Part shown: positions 24,065 through 33,090 of the stretch, piece after piece
Layout of the letters: each line of letters starts with the position of its first letter
How positions within the stretch are numbered: the stretch's first letter is position 1
Source of the DNA: Betaproteobacteria bacterium
GTDB lineage: Bacteria > Pseudomonadota > Gammaproteobacteria > Burkholderiales > SG8-41
DNA: 64,000 nucleotides
Direction: 5' to 3'
Assembly (NCBI GenBank): GCA_028291945.1
Contig: JAQGNH010000389.1
Location: 25,550-89,549 of the forward strand
Notes under the pieces: model-generated
Database searches by the model: none
Seen by the model: the letters and a program-made list of their open reading frames with translations, nothing else
Told to the model about the DNA's origin: nothing
Position numbers and translations under genes: made by a program

Positions 24065-25045
24065 TCAGTCTACCGTTGGAATGTTCGCCTGCTTGACGAT
24101 GGCTTTCCATTTCTCGATCTCTTTCCGGTACAGCGCGGAGAACTCTTCGACGCTCTTGGGATTTGCTTCTGCGCCGAGCGCCCTCAGGCGCTCCGCCATC
24201 GACGGCACACTGATGATCTTGTTGATCGTGGTGTTGAGCTTCTGCACGGTGTCGGCCGACGTTCCCGCGGCGACATAGACGCCGAATATCGTTCCCGATT
24301 TGTAGCCGGGAAACCCGGCTTCCGTCGTCGTCGGCACGTTCGGCAACGACTTCACGCGTTTTTCTCCCGCGACTGCGAGCGCTCTGATTTTGCCCGCGGC
24401 GATCTGTCCGAGCACAGGAGACGCGTCGATGATCGCGAAATCGGCTTCGCCCGTCATCACGGCGAGCGCAGCCAATCCGGCGCCGTTATACGGAATGATC
24501 TCGAGTGTCAGCTTGTTCTGGATCTGGAACAATTCGGACGCAAGCCGGGTGCCGATGCCGCCGGAGGACGCGTTGAGCTTGCCGGGATTTTTGCGAGCGA
24601 CGTCGACCAGGTCCTGAACGTTTCTCGCGGGCACGCGGGGATTGACGAGGAACACGTACGGCGCCTGCCCCACCTCGGCAACAGGCTGGATGTCGCGCAG
24701 CGGGTCGTACGGCAGCTTGCGAAAGAGCGCCGGATTCTGCGTCGAAGCCGTCGCGCTGTAGAGGATCGTGTAGCCGTTGGGCGGCGATTTGGCGACCGCA
24801 TCGATGCCGATGTTGCCGGCTGCACCCGGGCGGTTTTCGACAATGACCTGCTGCCCGAGCGCCCTGGCAATCTCGGGCGAAATCAGTCGCGCCATGCCAT
24901 CGTTCGATCCGCCAGGTGCGAACGGCACGATGGCGCGGATCGCGCGCTCGGGATACTGCGCCCACGCCTTGCAAAGAGGCAACGCGAACGCGAGCAAGAT
25001 TACAGGGAGCGCTGAAACGGTTTTGACGACGTTCGCAAAGCACAC
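24065..25045 (-). CDS. Bug/TctC-family periplasmic receptor
   Basis: A 326-residue receptor with a signal peptide (LLAFALPLCKAWA). Mature blocks are YPERAIRAIVPFAPGGSND, ENRPGAAGNIG, PNGYTILYS and YDPLRDIQPVAEVG. It starts with GTG. It lies 35 bp downstream of a TauD-type dioxygenase on the same strand, so receptor and oxygenase are likely co-expressed. It is closest in this window to the Bug at 22906. Confidence 0.92.
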   Translation of the reverse strand: MCFANVVKTVSALPVILLAFALPLCKAWAQYPERAIRAIVPFAPGGSNDGMARLISPEIARALGQQVIVENRPGAAGNIGIDAVAKSPPNGYTILYSATASTQNPALFRKLPYDPLRDIQPVAEVGQAPYVFLVNPRVPARNVQDLVDVARKNPGKLNASSGGIGTRLASELFQIQNKLTLEIIPYNGAGLAALAVMTGEADFAIIDASPVLGQIAAGKIRALAVAGEKRVKSLPNVPTTTEAGFPGYKSGTIFGVYVAAGTSADTVQKLNTTINKIISVPSMAERLRALGAEANPKSVEEFSALYRKEIEKWKAIVKQANIPTVD

Positions 25046-25080
25046 GTTGCAAACCTCTACGGCTTAGCGATCGCCACTCT

Positions 25081-25914
25081 CTAGATCGGCAGCTCGCCGC
25101 GCACGAGCACACGGTAAAGCAGACGATACTGGTCAGGATCGTAATCGAAATGAGCGCGGTGCATCGCCGCCCTGTTATCCCAGATCAGCATATCGCCCTT
25201 GCGCCATTTGTGACGGTAGACGAACTCGGGCCGGACAGACCGTTCAAGCAGATCGGCGAGCAGCGCCTGCGATTCCGCGGCGCCCATGCCCACAATGTTC
25301 TCAGCCTTCACCGGATGGAAGTAAAGCGCCTTGGTCCCATTTTCGGGATTCGTCCGTACCAAAGGCTGCAGCACCGGCTCCGGCTTTTGCTCGGCCTGTG
25401 CGTCGGCCGACTGCCCGGAATAGCGCGCCGACGCGCTGCCCTGGAACACGTTGACCGTCTTCATGCCCTGGATCTTCTGTCTCATCGCATCGGGCAGCGC
25501 TTCGTAGCCGGCACGCATGTTGACCACCGCCGTGTCACCGCCCGACGAGGGCAGCGCGACCGCATAAAGGCTTGTGTACTTCGGCGGCCGCACATGATTG
25601 GTGTGGTCGGTATGCCAATCCGCGCCGTGCTTCACCCGTTTGCCGGACTTATCCGTGTGGCGGTTCGACACCTGATGCACCAGCGGACAATCGGGCAGCG
25701 CGTATTGCGTGAAATGCTGTTCCATCGGCTCACCGAACAGCGCGACCGCGGCGAGATACTGCTCGGGCGTGAAGGCCTGGTCGCGGATGACGAGCGCGAC
25801 ATTCTCGACGACCGCTGCGTTGAGGCGCCGCCGAGCCTCCGCGTCGATCGGCTCGCGGAGATCAATGTCCATTACCTCCGCACCGATATGCGGAGAAAGC
25901 TTTGTCACCTTCAT
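25081..25914 (-). CDS. TauD/TfdA-family Fe(II)/2-oxoglutarate dioxygenase
   Basis: A 277-residue dioxygenase. The N-terminus (MKVTKLSPHIGAEVMDIDL) and the HxD motif (WHTDHTNHVRPPK) nearly match the paralog at 10197, and the distal His (RAAMHRAHFDYDPDQYR) and C-terminal Arg are present. AAGGAG lies before the ATG. It is first in the leftward set with two Bug receptors and the CmcJ-like protein, and divergent from the PQQ dehydrogenase. Substrate hydroxylation with decarboxylation of 2-oxoglutarate is expected; the substrate is probably the ligand of the linked receptors (inference). Confidence 0.92.
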   Translation of the reverse strand: MKVTKLSPHIGAEVMDIDLREPIDAEARRRLNAAVVENVALVIRDQAFTPEQYLAAVALFGEPMEQHFTQYALPDCPLVHQVSNRHTDKSGKRVKHGADWHTDHTNHVRPPKYTSLYAVALPSSGGDTAVVNMRAGYEALPDAMRQKIQGMKTVNVFQGSASARYSGQSADAQAEQKPEPVLQPLVRTNPENGTKALYFHPVKAENIVGMGAAESQALLADLLERSVRPEFVYRHKWRKGDMLIWDNRAAMHRAHFDYDPDQYRLLYRVLVRGELPI

Positions 25915-26058
25915 GGTCGCCGCTCCTTCGAAGCGCGTTGGAAAAGCCGGTCCACCGAATCGTGCATGCTAGCGACGCTACCAGCATACTTTATTGCGAC
26001 CGCTCGTGCGCCGCTGTGATTATGGGCTGATTAGCGATGCTTCACTTTCCTTGATTTA

Positions 26059-26076
26059 CGCATTAGTATAAATGCG
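26059..26076. promoter_or_regulatory. Palindrome and possible promoter upstream of PQQ dehydrogenase
   Basis: CGCATTAGTATAAATGCG (6-bp arms) lies between the divergent TauD and PQQ-dehydrogenase genes. It overlaps a possible -10 (TAGTAT, 26064-26069) spaced 17 bp from TTCACT (26041-26046). An operator for the dehydrogenase operon is plausible but unproven. Confidence 0.35.
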
Positions 26077-26130
26077 CACCGCAAAGGTCCGCGCGTGCGC
26101 CAGGCTCGATACGAATTTAAAGGGGGAGTC

Positions 26131-27807
26131 ATGAAGGGGTTAGTCGCAGCATTACTGTGCTCGTCGTGCGGACTCGTCTCGGCTCAGACGGCCGAAGAGC
26201 TGCTGAGCGACGGAAAGAATACGGAAAACGTGCTCACGTTCGGAATGGGGTACGGCATTCCGATGTACAGCCCGCTGCGGCAGATCAACAAGTCGAACGT
26301 CAAGCGGCTCGTCCCGATCTGGAGCACGAACCTCATGAACGAGATGGGTGAGCTGTCGCAGCCGACGATCTACAACGGTGTCATGTACGTCGTGAACGGC
26401 AACTGGACGTTCGCGCTCGACGTCGCAACCGGACAGCAGATCTGGCGCACGCCGGTCCAGTACGATCGCGCAGTGATGCGCATCGCGAATGCCGGCGCCA
26501 TCATGCGCGGCCCGGCGACGCTCTATAACGGCAAGCTCTACCGCACGACCCTCGATGCGCACCTGCTGGCGCTCGACATGAAGACCGGCAAGCAGATCTG
26601 GAAGCAGAAGTTTGCCGACTTCAAGGAAGGCTACAAGGGCGTCGCGGCGCCGTTGTTCGCGAGCGGCGTGCTGATCACGGGAACGACCGGTGGCGAGAAT
26701 GCGACCCGCGGATTCCTGGTCGGCTGGGACCCGGAAACAGGCAAGGAGTTGTGGCGCACCTACACGATTCCGGCGCCGGGCGAGCCCGGTCACGAGACGT
26801 GGCCGAAGACCGCCGATTCCACGCCTGACGCGTGGAAGACCGGCGGCGGATCGACGTGGCAGAACGGATCGTACGATCCACAGCTCGATCTCGTTTACTG
26901 GGGCGTCGGCAACGCCGCGCCTTACGATCCCAAGTATCGCGGCAACGCTGACGCGCTGTACACCAACAGCGTGCTGGCGATCCGCCCGAAGACGGGTCAG
27001 ATCGTCTGGCATTATCAGTTCACGCCGAACGATATGTACGACGCGGACGGCAGCAATGAGAACGTGATCGCGGACCTGCCCGTCGGCGGCCAGACGCGCA
27101 AGGTCATCATCAACGCCAACAAGAACGGTTTCCTGTACGTGATCGACCGCACCAACGGCAAGCTCATTGCCGCGAATCCGTTGACGCGGGTCAACTGGGC
27201 GTCGCGTGTCGACCTCGCGACGGGCCGGCCAGTACTCACCGATGTCGCCGCACGCTTGATGGCGGGCGAAGAGGTCGAGGTCTATCCGCAGCGCGGGACG
27301 AACGCGACGCTCTTCGCGTTCAATCCAAAGAGCCGGCTCGTTTATGTCAACACGTGGGATCTGCCGCGCATCCAGAAATTTATTCCGTACAAATTCGAGA
27401 CACTCGGCGAGCCGTCGACCGCGGTCGAAGGTAAAAGTCCGGACATCAAGCCGGAAGACGTCGTCGGCTATCACATGGCGATGAATCCGTTGACCGGCCA
27501 GACGAAATGGAAGGTCCCGATCAGGGGCATCCCGAATGCCGCGAGTGTCCTCGCGACCGATGGCAGTTTGTTGTTCACCGGGCGTCCGACGGGCGAGTTC
27601 ATCGCGCTCGACGAGGACACCGGTCAGACCCTGTGGCAGTTCAAGACCGGTTCGAGCATCAATGCGCCGCCGATCACCTACACCTACAAGGGACAGCAAT
27701 ACGTTACCGTGCTGTCCGGCCTCGGCGGTAGCGTCATCAAACGCCTGATCGGCGACAAAATTCCAACCGGCGGTGCCGTTTGGACGTTTGCGCTGATGCC
27801 GCAGTAA
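26131..27807 (+). CDS. PQQ-dependent alcohol dehydrogenase-like quinoprotein
   Basis: A 558-residue periplasmic eight-blade propeller with a signal peptide (ends LVSAQ). Repeated W-motifs are visible (ALDVATGQQIW, ALDMKTGKQIW, AIRPKTGQIVW, ALDEDTGQTLW), along with the cofactor floor GGSTWQNGSYDP and the GNAAPYDP metal region. The catalytic Asp is Asp304 in NDMYDADG, and the residue two further on is also Asp (306), a feature known from lanthanide-using enzymes. The vicinal Cys-Cys disulfide found near the PQQ in classical enzymes is replaced by Asn120-Ala121. GGGGG precedes the ATG. A cytochrome c gene follows 17 bp later as probable electron acceptor. Confidence 0.9.
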   Translation: MKGLVAALLCSSCGLVSAQTAEELLSDGKNTENVLTFGMGYGIPMYSPLRQINKSNVKRLVPIWSTNLMNEMGELSQPTIYNGVMYVVNGNWTFALDVATGQQIWRTPVQYDRAVMRIANAGAIMRGPATLYNGKLYRTTLDAHLLALDMKTGKQIWKQKFADFKEGYKGVAAPLFASGVLITGTTGGENATRGFLVGWDPETGKELWRTYTIPAPGEPGHETWPKTADSTPDAWKTGGGSTWQNGSYDPQLDLVYWGVGNAAPYDPKYRGNADALYTNSVLAIRPKTGQIVWHYQFTPNDMYDADGSNENVIADLPVGGQTRKVIINANKNGFLYVIDRTNGKLIAANPLTRVNWASRVDLATGRPVLTDVAARLMAGEEVEVYPQRGTNATLFAFNPKSRLVYVNTWDLPRIQKFIPYKFETLGEPSTAVEGKSPDIKPEDVVGYHMAMNPLTGQTKWKVPIRGIPNAASVLATDGSLLFTGRPTGEFIALDEDTGQTLWQFKTGSSINAPPITYTYKGQQYVTVLSGLGGSVIKRLIGDKIPTGGAVWTFALMPQ

Positions 27808-27824
27808 GTGTGCGGCACGCAGCG

Positions 27825-28160
27825 ATGACACAAAGGCTCATTACGGCGCTCGGCTTTTTTCTGATGATCGTGGGCGCAAACGCCATCGCGCAGGACGGCG
27901 GCGCGAAGTCGTTCGCGCCCGAACAGATCAAGCGCGGCGCCGCGCTCTACGCCAAGAACTGCTCAACGTGTCACGGGGTGCGCATGAACGGCCCGGAGTG
28001 GGCAATCGATCTCCATACGTTCCCCCGCGACGAACGCGCGCGCTTTGTCGACTCGGTGACTAACGGTAAGAACACGATGCCCGCGTGGGGGGACGTTCTG
28101 TCGGCCGACGACATCGCAGCGCTATGGACGTACGTCGTTGCCGGAGAGCCGAAAAAGTAG
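27825..28160 (+). CDS. Small monoheme cytochrome c
   Basis: A 111-residue exported class I cytochrome c. After the signal peptide (ends ANAIAQ) come the haem-binding CSTCH (Cys46, Cys49, His50) and the likely axial Met85 in NTMPAWGD. The gene follows the PQQ dehydrogenase by 17 bp and should carry its electrons to the respiratory chain, as in XoxG/MxaG- or ExaB-type partners. No PQQ biosynthesis genes are in the window. Confidence 0.92.
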   Translation: MTQRLITALGFFLMIVGANAIAQDGGAKSFAPEQIKRGAALYAKNCSTCHGVRMNGPEWAIDLHTFPRDERARFVDSVTNGKNTMPAWGDVLSADDIAALWTYVVAGEPKK

Positions 28161-28261
28161 CGCAGACAAGAGGTCGACCTGTTGATCGCAGGCCCGCCGC
28201 GATTACCGTGCGGCGCGACGTTACGCGAGGGACCTTTCCCGCAAATTCGATGCAAAAACGC

Positions 28262-28356
28262 CGTCATTCCGGACGCGTCCGCAATGGACACGATCCGGAA
28301 TCTACTTTGATGTTGAACGCGTTTTAAGATGGATCCTGGCTTGGTGCCAGGATGAC
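28262..28356. repeat. Dispersed ~95-bp inverted-repeat element, copy C
   Basis: Begins CGTCATTCCGGACGCGTCC and ends CCAGGATGACG. It shares GATCCGGAATC and ATGGATCCTGG..CCAGGATGACG with copies A and B. It sits between the cytochrome c stop and the stop of the leftward Bug gene, where it may act as a bidirectional stem-loop. Confidence 0.8.
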
Positions 28357-28382
28357 GTTGTGAGTGAGACTTGTGGGACACA

Positions 28383-29366
28383 TTAGTTCGGTTGCAGTCC
28401 GACGGCTTTCACTACCTTTGCCCATGTTGCAATCTCCCGCGCATACATCCTGGCAAATTCTTCCTGCGAGCTTCCGACCGCATCCAGTCCCTGCGCGAGC
28501 AGCAGCTTTTTGGTATCCGGTTCGAGCAATATGCGAGAGACGGTTTCCTGGATTCTGACGGCGAGGCCTTTGTCCGTGCCGCCGGGCGCGAACAAGGCGT
28601 ACCAGTTGTCGAATCCGAAGCCCGGCACGCCGGACTCGGCTATGGTCGGATACTCGGGCAACGCGGGCGTGCGCTTGGGACCGACGACAGCCAGCGCACG
28701 CAGCTTGCCGCTGGTGAACATCGGCCGGGTCGAAATGACGCTCGCTACCGTAACCGCAATGCGTCCGCCCACGACGTCCGTGATGCTGGGTGCAGTGCCC
28801 TTGTAAGGCACATGCGTCATCTGGATTCCGGTCATCTGGCAGAAAAGCGCCATCGTCAAATGCTGCCCCGACCCCTGCCCTGAGCTCGAATAGAAGAGCT
28901 CGCCGGGCCGCGCTTTGGCGAAGGCAATCAGTTCCTTGACGTTTTTCACGGGTATCGACGGATGCACCACCATGACGCCAGGAGATATCGCGGCGAGCGT
29001 CACAGGAAGCAAATCCTTCATGGGATCGTACGGCAGTTTCATGATGCTCGGAATGACGGTGACCCCTGACGAGGTCGTCATGAGGGTGTATCCGTCGGGG
29101 GGCGCTCGTGCCACGATTTCGGCGGCGATTGCCCCTCCCGCACCGGGACGGTTGTCGGCTACTACAGGTTGGCCCCACGTCTGGCTCAACCTCTGAGCGA
29201 TGAAGCGGCCCGTCGTATCGACGCCTCCACCTGGAGCAAGCGCGATGACCATGCGTATCGATTTGGTGGGATACACGGGGACTTGCGCGTGCGCAATGCG
29301 TGCTGCGCAAACGCTCATCGACAGAATCACCAATGCGCTGCAGCCTCTCGCAGCAAACCTATCCAT
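28383..29366 (-). CDS. Bug/TctC-family periplasmic receptor
   Basis: A receptor of about 327 residues with a signal peptide (VCAARIAHA). Family blocks are YPTKSIRMVIALAPGGGVD, DNRPGAGG, PPDGYTLMTTS and YDPMKDLLPVT. The ATG at 29366 lies five bases after GAGGAGAA; ATG 29369 is an alternative. It is divergent from the enolase-superfamily enzyme, and the two may share a regulatory region and a substrate. Confidence 0.92.
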   Translation of the reverse strand: MDRFAARGCSALVILSMSVCAARIAHAQVPVYPTKSIRMVIALAPGGGVDTTGRFIAQRLSQTWGQPVVADNRPGAGGAIAAEIVARAPPDGYTLMTTSSGVTVIPSIMKLPYDPMKDLLPVTLAAISPGVMVVHPSIPVKNVKELIAFAKARPGELFYSSSGQGSGQHLTMALFCQMTGIQMTHVPYKGTAPSITDVVGGRIAVTVASVISTRPMFTSGKLRALAVVGPKRTPALPEYPTIAESGVPGFGFDNWYALFAPGGTDKGLAVRIQETVSRILLEPDTKKLLLAQGLDAVGSSQEEFARMYAREIATWAKVVKAVGLQPN

Positions 29367-29504
29367 CATTTCTCCTCGATATGGGGTTGTCGCGCGTTGC
29401 ATGCGTGCCGCGCTCGTCGCAAGTATAGTGCAGCCTTGCGTGTAGCCTCAGGTGGCGCCGCCGGCGATGCCGCTGCGCAGTGAGATGACAAGGAGTGTAT
29501 TGCG

Positions 29505-30614
29505 ATGAAACAGAAAATAGAGCGGCTCGAGGTATTCGGCGTGGACATGCCCCTGGTGGGCACATTTACGAGCGGCGGTATCTCCAAGCAAACGACCAAA
29601 TGCGTGGTCGTGCGCCTCACGGCATCGGACGGAACGGTGGGTATCAGCAGCGCCGAACCGTCGGCAGGAACCAAGTCGCCCGGCACCGCAGCCGAGCTGA
29701 TCGTTACATTGCGGGAGCGCATCGCGCCTGCGTTTGTGGGACAGGATCCGAGCAACATCAACCGGCTGATCGACATGCTGGATAAGCTCGCTCCTACGCA
29801 ACCGGGCGCAGGAGCCGCCGTGGAAATGGCGTGCGTCGACCTCGTGTCTCGCATTCACGGTGTGCCGATCTATACCTATCTCGGGGGCGCAGTGCAGGAC
29901 AGCGTGCAATTCAATGGCTGGATTGGAATGCTTCCACCGGAGGAAGCAGCGGCTGAGGCGATGCGATGGCTCAAAATGGGTTTCCGCTCCGCGAAGATCA
30001 AAGTCGGCAGTGGTGTCGAAGCCGATCGCGATCGCATCGCTGCAGTTCGCGCAGCGGTCGGAAGCGCGATGAAGCTTCGCATCGACGCGAACACGCAATA
30101 TGACGCTGACACGTCATTGAAGCTCTGCCGCGTGGTCAAACAATTCGACTTGCAGCTTTTCGAACAGCCGGCACCTAAGGACGATATTGCCGGATTGGCG
30201 CGGGTTCGTCGGGAAGGCGGCATTCCCGTGATGGCAGACGAAACGATCAGCGATCATCAGAGCCTTATCGCGGTGATCAAGGCGGAAGCCGCAGACTTCG
30301 TCAAATTCGGCATCAAGCAAGCCGGAGGCATTCTGCGCGCATCGCGCATGCTGGCCACGGCGGAGGCCGCGCGCCTTCCAGTTGTGATGGGGCATGGCTT
30401 CGGACTCGATCCCAGCACGATCGCCGAGATCATGCTCGCGGCGTCGTCGCGTAACGTGCTGCCCGGACTCGAATGCGTGGGTCCGCTCAAGGTGAAAGAT
30501 ACTGTTGCAACGACGCGCCTCGATATTTCGTCAGGCAGTCTGCCATTGCCGCCCGGACCGGGTCTTGGAATCAGCCTCGATGAAAAAAAACTCGAACAGT
30601 ATCGGCTGCATTAG
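29505..30614 (+). CDS. Mandelate racemase/muconate lactonizing enzyme family
   Basis: A 369-residue enolase-superfamily enzyme. The N-terminal capping domain spans residues 1-125. The barrel carries the acid/base Lys pair region SAKIKVG, metal ligands Asp in LRIDANTQYD, Glu in LFEQPAPKDD and Glu in MADETISDHQS, a Lys in VKFGIKQAGG and the closing HGFGLD. This set fits MLE-type cycloisomerases, epimerases and dehydratases that abstract a proton next to a carboxylate. A catabolic role with the divergent Bug receptor is likely. The exact reaction is not decided. Confidence 0.9.
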   Translation: MKQKIERLEVFGVDMPLVGTFTSGGISKQTTKCVVVRLTASDGTVGISSAEPSAGTKSPGTAAELIVTLRERIAPAFVGQDPSNINRLIDMLDKLAPTQPGAGAAVEMACVDLVSRIHGVPIYTYLGGAVQDSVQFNGWIGMLPPEEAAAEAMRWLKMGFRSAKIKVGSGVEADRDRIAAVRAAVGSAMKLRIDANTQYDADTSLKLCRVVKQFDLQLFEQPAPKDDIAGLARVRREGGIPVMADETISDHQSLIAVIKAEAADFVKFGIKQAGGILRASRMLATAEAARLPVVMGHGFGLDPSTIAEIMLAASSRNVLPGLECVGPLKVKDTVATTRLDISSGSLPLPPGPGLGISLDEKKLEQYRLH

Positions 30615-30690
30615 AAGTCATCTCAAAGATCCGTTCGGCCTGAGCGTAACCCGTTCATGTATGTGAGGGGGCTGCGCGTATGATGCCTCG

Positions 30691-30957
30691 ATGCCGCCGC
30701 TTCTACGCAAATTCCTTCGTTTCATTCTGTACGTTGTACCTGTGGGATTGTTTGAGCACGCACTGTTCGGATGGGGCAACGCGCACCTAGGCATCACAGA
30801 CCCTCTCGTCGATCATATTGTGCGCTTGGCTTTGGAATATGGCCTTCCAGCCATCACGGTGGGTGTTGGTTTTGCCATATACGAAGTTTTTGAACGTGTA
30901 GCGTGGCCGCACCACATAGGAAGTGGACTGTTCGATGCGGAGGAGCGCGCGGGTTAG
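30691..30957 (+). CDS. Small membrane protein, unknown
   Basis: An 88-residue protein with two hydrophobic stretches (about residues 10-30 and 50-66) and a hydrophilic tail. No family is recognised and no strong ribosome-binding site is seen. The coding call rests on length and an even membrane-protein pattern only. The following gap 30958-31225 contains no gene; it holds a partial REP-like motif near 31172. Confidence 0.4.
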   Translation: MPPLLRKFLRFILYVVPVGLFEHALFGWGNAHLGITDPLVDHIVRLALEYGLPAITVGVGFAIYEVFERVAWPHHIGSGLFDAEERAG

Positions 30958-31225
30958 TACTAAAACAACGAGACTTCGCGCCTGCTGAAATCCGCGATTG
31001 AAAACAACACGAGTCTGGAGATAGAACTCCTCACTAAAACGCGGGACTCGGGCAGTTCCGCGAAGAGCATGCTGATAATCTGAAGCAGAGCCTAAGCCGG
31101 TTGCATGTAAGCGGACCTTTGAATTCTTCGGTTAATGATGCCTCCCGGATACAGCGTAGGCGCTCTGCGCCGGAGTCGAAGGGTGAACGCAAGCGTTTTT
31201 GAGATGGCTTCTAGACTTTGGCTCT

Positions 31226-32872
31226 TCAGCGAAACTCCACATTCCAAGCCCTTCCATCCGCCGGCTTGTTCTGCTTGATACCCATCGCCTTCAATACCGT
31301 GGGCAATATATCCACCGTGCGAAACGCGTAGTCCGGCTTCGCGGGCTTGATGTTCGAAGACCACACCACCATCGGAATGCGCTGGTCGGACTCTTTCGCG
31401 CCACCGTGATCCCCGTACACGCCGTAACCGACGTCATCAGCGAGTAGCGCAATCACGTCGGCGCCATTATCAGCAGCCATCGTGTCGACCAGCGCTTGTC
31501 CATTCTTCTTCCACCATGCGTGCTCGGCAGCGCCGAAGCTGGCGGCGGTGTCGCGGCCAGGACTGGCATCGAGCTGGAACCTGTCGCCTTCGCGCCAGTA
31601 GGTGGCCGCAACACCGGGCAAAGTTCGCATGACTTTCGCCGCGACGCGTTTCTGTTGTTCGGAGTTCTCCTTGAGCCACACCTCGATCATGGTCGACTGA
31701 TAACTGAACTGAACAATGCCGGTGTCGATTAGGGGTTTGAGCGCGGGTGAGGGTTTGTTGTAATCCTCGGTGTTGATTGCCTTGCCGTAATACCAATTGG
31801 TTTCGGACGCGCCGGCGCTATCCACGCCGTAGAATTGCCGGGCGAATGTCGCGCCGTGATCGGCTGTGATCACGATGAGCGTCTCGTTGAACTGGCCCAG
31901 GTCGCGCAACTTCTGCAGCATGCGACCGAACTGTTCATCGGCGAGCTTCACCGCGTAAGGCACACGCGTCTGCTCGTCAGGGCTGCCTGCGGCGGTGCCT
32001 TCATCGGTATGCGCCCCCCACATGTGGCCGGCCTTGTCGATGCTGCCGAGCGTCACGAGCATCCCGCTCCAGTGTTCTTTTTCCATCATCGCCATCGCTG
32101 CATCGGCGACCCATACGTCACCGCCCAGATGCTGCGGATTCCTGCCCGGCACGAAACGGTCGCCGTCCAGTGGATACATCCATGAAGGCGACTTCGCTTT
32201 CGTCGCGTAATCATTCCCGCTATCGGAATTAATGTAGAAGCGGCCACACTTCGGTTCGGTGAGGTAGGCGGGCACGTTCACGCCGGCAGGATAACGCCAT
32301 TGACCGTCCAGATTGTCGCAGCCCTTATCCTTGCTGACGTCTCTCTGTCTGCCCGAAAAGCGCACCGCGATATCGCCGGACGGAGCCGCGACCGAGTCGA
32401 CAGCGTACCCTTTCTGCCCGACCACGATGAACTTCGCGCCGGGTTTCGCCTGATGCAGGTAATCGGCGAGCTTGGGATAGCCGGCCTTGCTGATCACGGC
32501 CCCGAATTCCTGAACGCCCCAGCCTGCTGTCTCCCACATCACATTCACGCCTTTGCCGAGCAGATTATGGGTGTCGCGATATGCTTCGTCGACCCAACCC
32601 ATATTCTTGGGAAACAGGCCACTCACCATCACGTTGTGGCTCACGACGGTTTCAGAGGCGAGGTGACCCAGATACCCATTCGTGAAATTCACGCCGGACT
32701 TCTGCAGATCGAGTACATTCTTCATGCCGAAACGCTCGGCATATTCGGGGCGCATCTGATCGAATACAACGATCATCACCCGTTGCGGATTCTTCGCGAC
32801 CGGCGCCGGAGAGCTCGCGCAACCGATAAGCGCTGCAACGAAGGCCGCAAGCAGGATCAGTTTTTTCTGCAT
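31226..32872 (-). CDS. Alkaline-phosphatase-superfamily lipoprotein
   Basis: A 548-residue exported protein with lipobox ALIGC (Cys18). The alkaline phosphatase/phosphodiesterase fold is shown by the metal-binding start VMIVVFDQMRPEYAERF, a nucleophile region ASETVVSHNVMVSG, metal ligands in GSIDKAGHMWG and TADHGATFA, and the final GDHGGAKESDQRIPM. It resembles type I phosphodiesterase/nucleotide pyrophosphatase proteins. It probably releases phosphate, or hydrolyses a phosphodiester, at the envelope. It is divergent from the second FMN oxidase and shows no linked partner. Confidence 0.88.
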   Translation of the reverse strand: MQKKLILLAAFVAALIGCASSPAPVAKNPQRVMIVVFDQMRPEYAERFGMKNVLDLQKSGVNFTNGYLGHLASETVVSHNVMVSGLFPKNMGWVDEAYRDTHNLLGKGVNVMWETAGWGVQEFGAVISKAGYPKLADYLHQAKPGAKFIVVGQKGYAVDSVAAPSGDIAVRFSGRQRDVSKDKGCDNLDGQWRYPAGVNVPAYLTEPKCGRFYINSDSGNDYATKAKSPSWMYPLDGDRFVPGRNPQHLGGDVWVADAAMAMMEKEHWSGMLVTLGSIDKAGHMWGAHTDEGTAAGSPDEQTRVPYAVKLADEQFGRMLQKLRDLGQFNETLIVITADHGATFARQFYGVDSAGASETNWYYGKAINTEDYNKPSPALKPLIDTGIVQFSYQSTMIEVWLKENSEQQKRVAAKVMRTLPGVAATYWREGDRFQLDASPGRDTAASFGAAEHAWWKKNGQALVDTMAADNGADVIALLADDVGYGVYGDHGGAKESDQRIPMVVWSSNIKPAKPDYAFRTVDILPTVLKAMGIKQNKPADGRAWNVEFR

Positions 32873-33090
32873 GGTTCGGTTCCTTCAGAGGTGGGCTAAC
32901 CTTTTACGATTTTCGCGCGCCGTTATTACATCAGCCTGGCGGTCTTCGCCACCGAGATAACGTCCGTGCCAAGCGTGTCCAATCATACCGATGCCGGAGA
33001 TTTTCGTGCCGCAAATTGCATTCTGGTAGAGTGGCGCGAGCGCAATGGCCGCTGTGGCTGTTACAACAACGCGCATTGAGGGGGAAAGCA

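Noticed and set aside
26152..27831. Long minus-strand open frame opposite the PQQ dehydrogenase
   Set aside because: Antisense shadow of a confidently identified gene; the product is a patternless Arg-rich sequence.
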